Shown here piece after piece: positions 25,931-34,619 of a stretch of DNA of 64,000 bases (positions are counted from its first letter, which is position 1; each line of letters starts with the position of its first letter). Position numbers and translations under genes: made by a program. The notes under the pieces were generated by a model. That model saw only the letters and a list, made by a program, of their open reading frames with translations. It ran no database searches and had not been told where the DNA came from. The stretch comes from Nitratireductor basaltis (GTDB lineage Bacteria; Pseudomonadota; Alphaproteobacteria; Rhizobiales; Rhizobiaceae): positions 1,922,001 to 1,986,000 of the forward strand of contig NZ_JMQM01000001.1 of the NCBI RefSeq assembly GCF_000733725.1. The letters run 5' to 3'.

Positions 25931-26600
25931 TGCGCAGGTGATCGAGGACCATTTCGACGGCATGGTCTTCACGCTGCCTCACCTCGGTTTCCTGCGCCAG
26001 GTCCTTCTCGAAAATCACCGACAGGGTGGCGTTGTTCGAGAAGTAGAAATAGCCGAGTGCGGCGATGGAAATGTAAAGCTGCACCGGGTCGACATCATCG
26101 CGAAACACACCCGACCTGCGGCCACGCGTGATCAGCTTGCGCAACTGATCGACCAGGGGCGAATGAAGGCCGTGCATTTCCGGCAGGGTGCGCAGATAGC
26201 GCGCCTGCAGCAGGTTCTCGTTGGTCAGGATGGCGATGAACCAGGGGCATTGGCGGAAATGGCGAAGGGTGAAGCGGACCAAACGTTCCACCGCCTCCAC
26301 CGGCTCATATTGGTCGAGTTCCAACGCCTGTTCGCCCTCACGGATCTCGCGATAGGCTTCCGACAGAACCGCGCAGTACAGCGCGTCCTTGTTGCCGAAA
26401 TAATGATAGAGCATGCGCTTGTTGGTCTCGGCGCGATCGGCGATCGCATCAATGCGCGCGCCTTCCAGCCCCTTCTCGGCAAATTCTGCCCGCGCAGCGG
26501 CCAGAATGCTGCTTTGGGTGCGCGCGGCATCGCGCACCCTCGCCCGAGGCTTTCGCCGCCGTTCAGCTGGCGCCGTTCGGGCTGAAACGCTTGAAGACAT
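25920..26600 (-). CDS. TetR-family transcriptional regulator (paralogue)
   Basis: A 226-residue protein with a basic N-terminal arm (APAERRRKPRARVRDAARTQ), a HTH (ILAAARAEFAEKGLEGARID, AIADRAETNKRMLYHYFG) and an all-helical ligand domain ending YISIAALGYFYFSNNATLSV. The ATG has GGGGAG seven bases upstream and lies inside the tctA 3' end (38-bp overlap), so the gene is probably co-transcribed at the end of tctCBA. The 3' end overlaps the convergent paralogue by 11 bp. Best candidate to bind the repeated GTAACT-N4-AGTTAC operator. Confidence 0.85.
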   Translation of the reverse strand: MSSSVSARTAPAERRRKPRARVRDAARTQSSILAAARAEFAEKGLEGARIDAIADRAETNKRMLYHYFGNKDALYCAVLSEAYREIREGEQALELDQYEPVEAVERLVRFTLRHFRQCPWFIAILTNENLLQARYLRTLPEMHGLHSPLVDQLRKLITRGRRSGVFRDDVDPVQLYISIAALGYFYFSNNATLSVIFEKDLAQETEVRQREDHAVEMVLDHLRIKA

Positions 26601-28083
26601 TTGCCACTCCCCGATTTACCGCCGGCATGCTCATGAGAACCGTGATCATGATCACCGCGAACAGAACCGCACTGATCGGGCGGGTGAAGAAAGGCGTGAC
26701 ATCGCCATCTGAAATCAGCAGTCCCCTGCGCAGATTGACGTCCAGCAGATCACCCAGGATGATACCAAGAACGAGCGGTGCCATGGGATAGCGCATCTGG
26801 CGCAACACGAAGCCGATCAGGCCGAATGCCACCATCACATAGACGTCGAACATGCGCTGCGTGATGGCGAAGGAGCCGACGACGCAAAGAACATAGACGA
26901 CAGGCATCAGCTTCTCGCGCGGCACCAGAAGCACGCGCACGAGCAGCTTGGTGAGCGACAGGCCATAAATGGTGATCGCAATCGTGGACAGAAGCAGTAT
27001 GCCGACGATCTGATAGAGGAATTGCGGGTTTTCCTGCATCAGCATGGGGCCCGGCCTGATGCCGTGGATGAACATGGCTGCGATCAGGACGGCGGCGGAT
27101 GCCGAACCGGGCAGTGCCAGTGTCAGGGTCGGGATCATGGCACCGGGGATCACGGCCGAATTGCCTGTCTCGGCTGCGACCAGACCTTCCACGGACCCCT
27201 TGCCGAACTGGTCTGCTTCCTTGCTCTTGCGCCGGGCTGCGGCGTAGGAGGCCCAGGAGCCGATGTCTTCGCCGACGCCGGGAATGATACCGGCGATGGT
27301 TCCGATAATGCCGGATCGGATGGTGGTGCGCCAATAGCGGGTAAGGTCGCTCAGGCGTGGAAGAACCCGATCGTCACTGGTGACGAGTTTCGGCGTGATC
27401 CGGTCCTTCATCACGCCCAGGATTTCGGCGAAGCCGAAAGCGCCAACCATGGCGGGGATCAGGTCGACACCACCGCCGAGGCTGGGAATGCCGAAGGTGA
27501 AACGCTGGAAAGCGTGCAGGCCTTCCATGCCGATCATGGCCACCAAGAGGCCCAGAATACCCGCGACATATCCCTTGAGCGGGTCGTCAATGGCGGTAAG
27601 GCGGCCGGAAATCAGCACACCGAACAGCGCAAGCCAGAAGAACTCATAGGAACCGAAGCGCAGGGCGAACTCCGCCAGAAGCGGGGCGATGAGCGAGAGG
27701 AATGCTATGCCCACCAATGTTCCAAGCGCGGAGGAGGTGGTGGCAATCCCCATGGCCATGCCGGCCTTGCCCGCGCGGGCCAGCGGATAGCCGTCGAGAG
27801 TGGTCGCGGCACTCGCAGGTGTGCCAGGGATGGCCAGCAGGATAGCAGAGCGGCTGCCGCCATAGATTGCGCCCACATAGAGCGCCATGAGACACAGGAT
27901 CGCCTGGTCCGGCGGCATCTTGTAGGTAAGCGTGACGAGAAGAGCGACACCCATTGTTGCCGTCAGTCCCGGCAGCGCGCCGATCACGACGCCCAGCAGG
28001 CTTGCCCAGGCGAGGTTGAACAGTCCCTCGGGCGTCATGAAATGCGCGATACCGGCGCCGAGCAGTGTGAAACCTTCAAACAT
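26563..28083 (-). CDS. tctA: Tripartite tricarboxylate transporter large permease TctA
   Basis: A 506-residue membrane protein of the TctA family (about 11-12 membrane segments). Diagnostic segments: GALPGLTATMGVALLVTLTY, YGGSRSAILLAIPGTPASAA and GEDIGSWASYAAARRKSKE, the latter two containing the family's conserved P-G-x-x-x and G-x-D-x-x-S features. ATG at 28081-28083 with CGGAG nine bases upstream; a TTG at 28089 is the alternative. It couples proton or sodium gradients to import of a carboxylate caught by TctC. Confidence 0.92.
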   Translation of the reverse strand: MFEGFTLLGAGIAHFMTPEGLFNLAWASLLGVVIGALPGLTATMGVALLVTLTYKMPPDQAILCLMALYVGAIYGGSRSAILLAIPGTPASAATTLDGYPLARAGKAGMAMGIATTSSALGTLVGIAFLSLIAPLLAEFALRFGSYEFFWLALFGVLISGRLTAIDDPLKGYVAGILGLLVAMIGMEGLHAFQRFTFGIPSLGGGVDLIPAMVGAFGFAEILGVMKDRITPKLVTSDDRVLPRLSDLTRYWRTTIRSGIIGTIAGIIPGVGEDIGSWASYAAARRKSKEADQFGKGSVEGLVAAETGNSAVIPGAMIPTLTLALPGSASAAVLIAAMFIHGIRPGPMLMQENPQFLYQIVGILLLSTIAITIYGLSLTKLLVRVLLVPREKLMPVVYVLCVVGSFAITQRMFDVYVMVAFGLIGFVLRQMRYPMAPLVLGIILGDLLDVNLRRGLLISDGDVTPFFTRPISAVLFAVIMITVLMSMPAVNRGVANVFKRFSPNGAS

Positions 28084-28098
28084 TTGCAATTGCTCCGG

Positions 28099-28632
28099 CT
28101 ATGGCAGGCGAACGAGGAAGCCGTCTTCGAAAACGACCGTCACAAGACCGGCCACGATCACGGCCTGCACCAGCGCCCACAATGCGGCACGCGGGAGCGG
28201 CTTCGGATTTGTTGAGGCCCATGTCTCGAAAACGAATATGAAGCTGAAGACGAAGAGCGCGGTCGCAAGCCAGAACGGGATAAGCCCCACCAGAACCAGC
28301 GCATAAATCAGTGCGAGCGCGACGACGATCAGGAAGCGCCCGGCTTCAGGCTCCTTGAAGACGGAGAAGAAATCGGCGAATCGTGCGCCCTGGCTGTTTG
28401 CCACGGCACGCCATGCCAAAACCGCGCCGCACAGAGCCAAAGCCAATCCGAGCAGTCCAGGAACCAGACCCGGAACGGTAGCAGGGTGAATGCCGCGCAC
28501 TTCCAGTCGCGGCATGATCCACGACCAATAGGCGATAGCCGATCCAAGCAGAGTGAACACAATGCCCGTCAGCAGGTCGGCACGGTTCATCCGACGTTCG
28601 ACCAGTGGTTCTTCCGGTGCCATATCGCTCAT
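28099..28632 (-). CDS. tctB: Tripartite tricarboxylate transporter small permease TctB
   Basis: A 177-residue protein with four predicted membrane segments (LLTGIVFTLLGSAIAYW; VPGLLGLALALCGAVLAW; FLIVVALALIYALVLVGLI; ATALFVFSFIFVFE) and a short C-terminal pair, as usual in TctB. The start follows GGGAGGGACGACG. It lies 15 bp upstream of tctA and follows tctC after a hairpin-bearing gap. Low sequence conservation is normal; identity rests on topology and position. Confidence 0.86.
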   Translation of the reverse strand: MSDMAPEEPLVERRMNRADLLTGIVFTLLGSAIAYWSWIMPRLEVRGIHPATVPGLVPGLLGLALALCGAVLAWRAVANSQGARFADFFSVFKEPEAGRFLIVVALALIYALVLVGLIPFWLATALFVFSFIFVFETWASTNPKPLPRAALWALVQAVIVAGLVTVVFEDGFLVRLP

Positions 28633-28655
28633 CGTCGTCCCTCCCCGGACGCAGA

Positions 28656-28683
28656 AGCCGACATCTGCGTAGAGATGTCGGCT
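28656..28683 (-). other. Stem-loop between tctC and tctB
   Basis: A perfect 11-bp inverted repeat (28656-28666 with 28673-28683) with a 6-nt loop sits 24 bp after the tctC stop. No T run follows on the minus strand, so it is more likely an mRNA-stabilising or processing hairpin that favours binding-protein synthesis than a terminator. Confidence 0.6.
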
Positions 28684-28707
28684 CCAGTTCTCAGCAGGCC
28701 CTAAGCC

Positions 28708-29736
28708 TTACATTTCGCTCTTGGTGTCGCAATCGATGCCAATGGTTGAGGGGTCATTGACCATGGTGCCGCGCTCTTCTGCCGAGCAGGCTTCCTCGAT
28801 CACAACCGGCATGGCGCGCTTGCGTGCCTCCTCACCATAGGACGGAGCGAAGACCGCGCCGTTCTTCTCCGCATATTCGCGAAGAGCGTCGGAATTCATG
28901 ACCTTCTCTTCCCAGATGCGGTTCATGGTCGTGACCACTTCCTCCGGAACGCCGTTGGGAATGAAGATGCCGAAATAATCGGCTGCGATCGGGAAGTCCG
29001 GCAGGAAATCGGTGATGGGCGGGATCGGATCGGCACCCTCGATCTGCAGCGGCTGGTCGGACAGAACAGCAAGAGCACGCAGACGGCCACCACGGATCAG
29101 TTCGGCCTGCTCGACGGCAAGCTGTGTGGTGACCATTGCCTCGCCGGATGCAGTGGCGATTGCAGCAGGTCCGCCGCCATCATAGGCAACCATGCGATAT
29201 TCGAAGTCGCCCTCGTGACCCAGGCCGGCAATCGCCATGCCGCCGGACGACGTCACGCCAGCGGTGCCGACTGTAATCTCCGTACCGCGCTCCTTGAAAG
29301 CTGCCAGAAGTTCGTTGAAGTCCTTGAACTCGCTGTCTGCGGGAACGGATACGACGGGAACATTGGCGACCGACAGATAGATGTGCCAGTCGTCGATTTT
29401 CGTGTCGGGGATGAGGCCCGTCACCGTGTAAGTCGCGTTGTTGGCGATGGCATTCGCCGTCCAGGTGTAGCCATCCTTCGGTGCATTGAGCACTTCCTGC
29501 GTGCCGACAGCACCGGATGCGCCGGGCTGGTTGACGACAACGATCGGCTGGCCGAGCGCCTCGGAGATGATCGGTGCGGTGACGCGGGTCACCTGGTCGG
29601 TCGAACCGCCAGCGCCCCATGGCACGATAATGTTGATCGGACGGTCCGGCTGCCACTCCTGGGCAAGCGCCGGTGCAGCAGAAATCGCATAAGCAGATAC
29701 AGCCGCAGCAAGCGCGGCTTTGGTCATGAGACCCAT
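28708..29736 (-). CDS. tctC: Tripartite tricarboxylate transporter substrate-binding protein TctC
   Basis: A 342-residue Bug-family periplasmic protein. The ATG at 29734-29736 follows AGGGAGG; the leader MGLMTKAALAAAVSAYAISA is cut near PALAQ. The mature start EWQPDRPINIIVPWGAGGST is the Bug hallmark, followed by VVNQPGASGAVGTQEVLNA. These proteins bind carboxylates through two water-bridged contacts. The operator copy at 29831-29846 lies about 95 bp upstream. Ligand probably an organic or sugar acid used by the divergent catabolic genes. Confidence 0.93.
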   Translation of the reverse strand: MGLMTKAALAAAVSAYAISAAPALAQEWQPDRPINIIVPWGAGGSTDQVTRVTAPIISEALGQPIVVVNQPGASGAVGTQEVLNAPKDGYTWTANAIANNATYTVTGLIPDTKIDDWHIYLSVANVPVVSVPADSEFKDFNELLAAFKERGTEITVGTAGVTSSGGMAIAGLGHEGDFEYRMVAYDGGGPAAIATASGEAMVTTQLAVEQAELIRGGRLRALAVLSDQPLQIEGADPIPPITDFLPDFPIAADYFGIFIPNGVPEEVVTTMNRIWEEKVMNSDALREYAEKNGAVFAPSYGEEARKRAMPVVIEEACSAEERGTMVNDPSTIGIDCDTKSEM

Positions 29737-29830
29737 GTCTTCCTCCCTGAAGATATCTCTCCCCGGAACCCCTCCTTCAGGCCCCGACGATGCCTCAACT
29801 GTGCGACCAGTCGGCGCGACTGTCAAGTAA

Positions 29831-29846
29831 GTAACTGGTTAGTTCT
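29831..29846. promoter_or_regulatory. TetR-type operator, copy 1 (tctCBA promoter)
   Basis: GTAACTGGTTAGTTCT matches 14 of 16 bases of the perfect palindrome at 30785-30800; upstream flanks also agree (TCAAGTAA versus TCAAATAA). It lies between the tctC start and the epimerase stop, where it can control tctCBA. Confidence 0.75.
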
Positions 29847-29857
29847 TTTATTGCAGA

Positions 29858-30697
29858 TCATGCCAGAGCGTCGAGGACACCTAGGACATAGCCGATTGCC
29901 CGGGCGGCTGACGCGCGTCCATCGGGGCGATATTCGAACGGCTCCATGGCCAATGCGCCCGTATAGCCACCCGCCTTCAAAACCCGGAGAAACGGAGGGA
30001 TCGCGTCCCGTTTTGCCGGATCATCAGATTGACCGGGCCCTTGCCGGTTTATGGCGTTGAGCTGCACATGAGCGAGCCTGTTCTGGCTCAACAGATGCTG
30101 CGCGACCCTACAAAGCCCTTCGGGCTCTTCCTGGGAGGCATGGCTCACATCGAGCATCAGCTGCAGCCCTTCGCTGTCGGCCTCCTCCACGATGGACCGG
30201 GCATCTTCGATGCGGTTGATGAAGTTGCATTCCCTGCTGTTGATCGCCTCGATACAATAGGCAATCCCCGCCTTTCGTGCGTGCTCACCGGCAGCCTTGA
30301 AGTGCTGAATGGCCTGTGCGCGCTGTGCTGGGGGGTTAACATCGATACGGCGCTGTTGCGGCGATCCGTGGACCATCACTTTGGCACCAAGTGCCTCAGC
30401 CAGATCGACCAGACGCAGCAGCGAATCGCGGGTGAATGACACTGTCTCTTCATCAAGCGCGGTAATGTTGATGCCGGGCGGCGCCAAGGTGATGTAGTGG
30501 AGGCTTGTGACTTCCAGCCCTTCCCCTTCAACTGTCCTGCGAATCTCGTGCAACTCAGCCGAAGTGAGCGCCAACGGATTCTGTGCCAGCGTCATGGGGG
30601 CGATCTCGAGCCCGTCATAGCCAAGCGATTTGGCGAAAGCACATTGCTCCGCCAAAGGCATGGGCTGCAGCACCTCGTTGCAAATTGCCAGTTTCAT
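29858..30697 (-). CDS. Sugar phosphate isomerase/epimerase-family TIM barrel
   Basis: A 279-residue AP-endonuclease-2/xylose-isomerase-like barrel starting MKLAICNEVLQPMPLAEQCA after GGGAGGG. Candidate metal ligands are E in IAYCIEAINSRECNFINRI, D in LQLMLDVSHASQE, H in LAHVQLNAI and E in LAMEPFEYRPDG. Family members isomerise or epimerise keto-sugars, or act on keto-glycosides. Divergent from the dehydrogenase at 30822 and followed on the same strand by tctCBA. Reaction not assignable. Confidence 0.82.
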   Translation of the reverse strand: MKLAICNEVLQPMPLAEQCAFAKSLGYDGLEIAPMTLAQNPLALTSAELHEIRRTVEGEGLEVTSLHYITLAPPGINITALDEETVSFTRDSLLRLVDLAEALGAKVMVHGSPQQRRIDVNPPAQRAQAIQHFKAAGEHARKAGIAYCIEAINSRECNFINRIEDARSIVEEADSEGLQLMLDVSHASQEEPEGLCRVAQHLLSQNRLAHVQLNAINRQGPGQSDDPAKRDAIPPFLRVLKAGGYTGALAMEPFEYRPDGRASAARAIGYVLGVLDALA

Positions 30698-30784
30698 GAA
30701 ATCCCTCCCGTCACACACATCTCCTGCCCGTATCCACGCAATCAGTCAGATCATCGCTTGACAGGCAGCACAAGCATCAAATAA

Positions 30785-30800
30785 GTAACTGGTTAGTTAC
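30785..30800. promoter_or_regulatory. TetR-type operator, copy 2 (catabolic operon promoter)
   Basis: GTAACT-GGTT-AGTTAC is a perfect 6-bp inverted repeat ten bases ahead of the GGGAGG of the dehydrogenase gene and about 90 bp from the divergent epimerase start. It recurs at 29831. Bound repressor would block the catabolic operon and perhaps the divergent gene. Confidence 0.78.
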
Positions 30801-30821
30801 ATATTGCCAAGGGAGGAAACA

Positions 30822-31973
30822 TTGGCCACACGTCGTATAGGCATCATCATGCACGGCATTACCGGGCGCATGGGCTATAACCAGCATCTGGTGCGTTCAG
30901 TGCTTGCGATCCGCGATCAGGGCGGTGTTCAGCTCTCCAATGGCGATACGCTGCAGGTCGACCCGATCCTTGTCGGGCGCAATCTGGAAAAGGTGAAGGC
31001 GGTCGCGGAGAAACACGGCGTTGCCCGCTATTCCGACGATCTGGACGGCGCACTGGCCAATCCGGAAGACGAGATTTTCTTCGATGCAGGCGCCACGAAA
31101 ATCCGCGCCGGTCTGCTTGAGAAGGCGCTGGCTGCGGGCAAGCATGTCTATTGCGAAAAGCCGACTTCGGATGATCTGGAAATCGCCATTGATATTGCCA
31201 AGAAGGCGCGCGCTTCCGGTCTCAAGCACGGCGTCGTGCAGGACAAGCTCTATCTGCCGGGCCTCATGAAGCTGAAGATGCTGCGCGACAGCGGCTTTTT
31301 CGGCGAAATCCTCTCGGTGCGCGGCGAGTTCGGCTACTGGGTCTTCGAAGGCGACTGGCAGAAGGCACAGCGTCCGTCCTGGAACTACCGCAAGGAGGAT
31401 GGCGGCGGCATCATCATCGATATGCTGTGCCACTGGCGCTATGTGCTCGACCACACTTTCGCACCGGTCAAATCCGTCTCCTGCCTTGGCGCAACGCATA
31501 TCCCGACGCGCGTTGACGAAAACGGGAAGACCTACAAGGCCGATGCCGACGATGCGGCCTATGCAACCTTCGAGCTGGAAGGCGGCATCATTGCGCAGGT
31601 CAATTCAAGCTGGGCAGTGCGGGTGCGCCGTGACGATCTCGTCACCTTCCAGGTGGATGGCACGCATGGCTCCGCCGTTGCCGGTCTGCACAAATGCTGG
31701 ACCCAGCACCGCGTGAACACGCCAAAGCCGGTCTGGAACCCCGACCAGCCGCAGACCATGGACTTTTTCGACGACTGGGAGGAAGTGCCGGACAACTGGC
31801 CTGCCGACAACGGCTTCAAGGTTCAGTGGGAAGAGTTCCTGCGCCATGTCGCCGAAGACGCGCCCTGGGAATTCGGTCTGGAAGCGGGCGCGCGCGGTGT
31901 CCAGCTTGCCGAGCTCGGCCTCAAATCCTGGGAAGAGCGCCGCTGGCTCGATGTTCCTGAACTGAAATTCTAA
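30822..31973 (+). CDS. Gfo/Idh/MocA-family dehydrogenase
   Basis: A 383-residue NAD(P)-dependent oxidoreductase. The TTG at 30822 has GGGAGG five bases upstream. The Rossmann start is atypical (RRIGIIMHGITGRMGYNQHL, G-x-T-G-x-x-G). The catalytic Lys lies in HVYCEKPTSDDLEIA (the EKP motif), and the C-terminal domain shows GGGIIIDMLCHWRYVL with the usual D-x-x-x-H pair. First gene of a four-gene operon (gap of 13 bp to the DUF993 gene). Probably oxidises a hydroxyl of a sugar or sugar acid. Confidence 0.87.
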   Translation: MATRRIGIIMHGITGRMGYNQHLVRSVLAIRDQGGVQLSNGDTLQVDPILVGRNLEKVKAVAEKHGVARYSDDLDGALANPEDEIFFDAGATKIRAGLLEKALAAGKHVYCEKPTSDDLEIAIDIAKKARASGLKHGVVQDKLYLPGLMKLKMLRDSGFFGEILSVRGEFGYWVFEGDWQKAQRPSWNYRKEDGGGIIIDMLCHWRYVLDHTFAPVKSVSCLGATHIPTRVDENGKTYKADADDAAYATFELEGGIIAQVNSSWAVRVRRDDLVTFQVDGTHGSAVAGLHKCWTQHRVNTPKPVWNPDQPQTMDFFDDWEEVPDNWPADNGFKVQWEEFLRHVAEDAPWEFGLEAGARGVQLAELGLKSWEERRWLDVPELKF

Positions 31974-31986
31974 GGGAGCGGCAACA

Positions 31987-33153
31987 ATGCTGAACCTTCC
32001 CAATCCCGACGGCAGTGTTTCGGCCTACAGGCTGAAAAACACGCCGGTTCAACTGGAAAAGCGTGATGCGGCTGGTTTCAGCCGCATCGCCTATGCCGCC
32101 GCCCATGTGGTGGCCGACCCGCTTGCCAACAATGATCCTTGGGTGAACCCGGCGATCGACTGGGAGCGGACGCTGGCCTTCCGCCATCACCTCTGGGACC
32201 TTGGCCTTGGCGTGGCCGAGGCCATGGACACCGCACAGCGCGGCATGGGCCTTGGCTGGCCGGAAGCACGCGAGCTTATTGAGCGAGCGCTCAAGGAAGC
32301 CAGGTCACGTCCCGGCGCTGTGATCGCCTGCGGTGCGGGAACCGACCATCTCGCACCCGGCCCCGATGTGACGATCGACCAGATCATCGCGGCCTATGAG
32401 GAACAGATCGAGGCGGTGGAAGCCCATGGCGGACGCATCATCCTCATGGCCAGCCGCGCGCTGGCGGCAGCGGCAAAAAGTCCGGACGACTATGCCCGCG
32501 TCTATGACCGCATTCTTTCCCAGGTGAAGGAGCCGGTCATCATCCATTGGCTGGGCGAGATGTTCGATCCGGCCTTGGAAGGCTATTGGGGCGAAAACGA
32601 CCATATGGCCGCCATGGATGTGGCGCTTGGCGTGATTGCGGCCAATGAAGACAAGGTCGACGGCATCAAGATTTCGCTTCTCTCCAAGGAAAAGGAAATC
32701 ACGATGCGCCGCAAGCTGCCCCAGTCGGTGCGCATGTATACCGGCGATGACTTCAACTATGCGGAACTGATCTCGGGCGACGCGGAAGGCCATTCCGATG
32801 CGCTTCTGGGCATTTTCGATGCCATCGCGCCTGTCGCGTCCTCCGCGTTGGAAGCACTTGGAAAGGGTGAGGAGAAAAAGTTCTTCGACCTGCTCGACCC
32901 GACGGTGCCCCTCTCGCGTCACATCTTCAAGGCCCCTACCCGCTTCTACAAGACGGGCGTGGTGTTCCTTGCATGGCTGAACGGCCTGCAGGACCATTTC
33001 ACCATGATCGGCGGCCAGGAATCGACGCGGACCACCCAGCATCTGGCGGAGTTGTTCCGCCTTGCCGATGATGCGCGTGTCCTGCTTCAACCCGACCTTG
33101 CGGTTGAGCGCATGCGTGCCCTGATGGCCGTGCGCGGTGTGGAGCAAGGCTAG
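31987..33153 (+). CDS. DUF993 family protein, DHDPS-like aldolase candidate
   Basis: A 388-residue protein of the DUF993 family, whose members have a dihydrodipicolinate-synthase-like TIM barrel. K228 in KVDGIKISLLSKEKEI aligns with the Schiff-base Lys segment (G-I/V-K) of that superfamily; GPDVTIDQIIAAYEEQIEAV and PVIIHWLGEMFDPALEGYWG are other strongly featured segments. No biochemical function can be stated from sequence. The neighbours (dehydrogenase, enolase-superfamily protein, epimerases, carboxylate importer) favour a lyase or aldolase step on a keto sugar acid. ATG preceded by AAGGGAGCGG. Confidence 0.85.
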   Translation: MLNLPNPDGSVSAYRLKNTPVQLEKRDAAGFSRIAYAAAHVVADPLANNDPWVNPAIDWERTLAFRHHLWDLGLGVAEAMDTAQRGMGLGWPEARELIERALKEARSRPGAVIACGAGTDHLAPGPDVTIDQIIAAYEEQIEAVEAHGGRIILMASRALAAAAKSPDDYARVYDRILSQVKEPVIIHWLGEMFDPALEGYWGENDHMAAMDVALGVIAANEDKVDGIKISLLSKEKEITMRRKLPQSVRMYTGDDFNYAELISGDAEGHSDALLGIFDAIAPVASSALEALGKGEEKKFFDLLDPTVPLSRHIFKAPTRFYKTGVVFLAWLNGLQDHFTMIGGQESTRTTQHLAELFRLADDARVLLQPDLAVERMRALMAVRGVEQG

Positions 33154-33185
33154 GCTGCGCCAGCCGCTGAACAGGGGAGAGCAAA

Positions 33186-34619
33186 ATGACGTCCTGCCCA
33201 CGCATCCGCGTTGTTGAAGCAGAACTCTTCGAGCGGGACGTCCCTTTCCGCTTTGCCTTTCGGTTTGGTGCGGCCGAAGTGAAATCGGCGCGCCAGGCCT
33301 TTGTTCGGGTGCGGCTTGTCGACGAGGCGGGTGGCGTCGCGCGGGGTTGGTCCGCGGAGATGATGATGCCGAAATGGTTCGACAAGAACCCGGCACTGTC
33401 TCCGCAGGACAATGCCGAACAGCTTCGCCGCTCACTGCACCTTGCCATGCAGGCTTGTCTGAATGCGGGCAGCGGCACGGCGTTCGACCTGCACACAGCC
33501 GTCGAAGCAGAACTCCATGCAGCCTGCGAAAGCGAAGGCCTTGGTGGCCTGATCGCCTCTTTCGGACTGGCGCTGGTAGACAGGGCCATCATTGACGGCA
33601 TCTGCCGCCATGTCGGATTGCCTGTCGAACGGGTTGTGCAGAAGAACCTGCTTGGAATTGATGCGCGCACCGCTCCTGATCTGGCCGGCTTCCCCCTGGA
33701 CACTTTTCTCTCACGACGTCGGATCCACGCAGACATCGCGGTGCGGCACACGGTAGGTCTAGGTGATGCGCTGGACGCATCAGACCTTGAGCAACAACTC
33801 GATGATGGTCTGCCGCAGACATTGGCGCAGGTAATCGCCGCCTATGGTCACCGCTGGTTCAAGCTGAAAATCGGCGGAGATGTCGAAGCAGACCTGGCGC
33901 GGCTGGAACGCGTTGCCGCAATACTCGAACGCGAGCAGCCGGATTACCGCGCCACGCTTGACGGCAATGAGCAGTATCGCGACGAAGATCATGTGCTGGA
34001 GCTGTTGGACGGACTGGAGCGCAATGCACGGCTCGCAAAGCTGCGCGAACACATCGTCTTCCTCGAACAGCCGATCGCACGTGCAAGGGCGCTTGAGGCT
34101 CCCATCGGAAAACTGGCCACGCGCATATCCGTGGAAGTCGACGAGTCGGACGCTTCCATGGATGCCTTTGTGCGGGGCAAGGCGCTTGGCTATTCCGGAG
34201 TTTCCTCGAAATCCTGCAAGGGTTTCTACCGCGCATTGTTGAATCGCGCGCGGGTCGAACTCTGGAACAATGCAGCCGGGCGCAAACTGTTCTTCATGTC
34301 GGCGGAAGATTTGACCACACAGGCAGGCCTTGGCCTGCAGCAGGATCTTGCCCTGGCCGGTCTTATCGGAACCGAGCATGTGGAGCGCAACGGTCATCAC
34401 TTCGTGCGCGGCATGCCAGGTGTTCCCGAAACGGAACTGCGGCAATGGGCGCAGGCGCATGGCGATCTTTATCGGCCGCTTGGCCAGAGCCTGCAGCTTG
34501 ATATTCGCGACGGACGCATCTCGCTGAAAAGCGTTGGCGCGGCCACCGGGCTGGGCGCGTCCGTGGAGCCCTATTGGGCCGCAATGGAATCGATGAAACG
34601 GGAGGAAACAGCAATATGA
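33186..34619 (+). CDS. Enolase-superfamily (mandelate racemase/MLE-like) dehydratase
   Basis: A 477-residue protein, longer than usual MR/MLE members (about 380-400). Seen in the barrel: K-x-K (K226, K228 in WFKLKIGGD), the three acidic metal ligands D259 (TLDGNEQY), E294 (VFLEQPI) and D319 or E320 (VEVDESD), and Lys 342/345 in VSSKSCKGFYRAL, the position of the second-side catalytic base. Such enzymes abstract the alpha-proton of a carboxylate and often dehydrate sugar acids. Its stop overlaps the next gene (ATGA). The C-terminal extra 80 residues have no assigned role. Confidence 0.83.
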   Translation: MTSCPRIRVVEAELFERDVPFRFAFRFGAAEVKSARQAFVRVRLVDEAGGVARGWSAEMMMPKWFDKNPALSPQDNAEQLRRSLHLAMQACLNAGSGTAFDLHTAVEAELHAACESEGLGGLIASFGLALVDRAIIDGICRHVGLPVERVVQKNLLGIDARTAPDLAGFPLDTFLSRRRIHADIAVRHTVGLGDALDASDLEQQLDDGLPQTLAQVIAAYGHRWFKLKIGGDVEADLARLERVAAILEREQPDYRATLDGNEQYRDEDHVLELLDGLERNARLAKLREHIVFLEQPIARARALEAPIGKLATRISVEVDESDASMDAFVRGKALGYSGVSSKSCKGFYRALLNRARVELWNNAAGRKLFFMSAEDLTTQAGLGLQQDLALAGLIGTEHVERNGHHFVRGMPGVPETELRQWAQAHGDLYRPLGQSLQLDIRDGRISLKSVGAATGLGASVEPYWAAMESMKREETAI

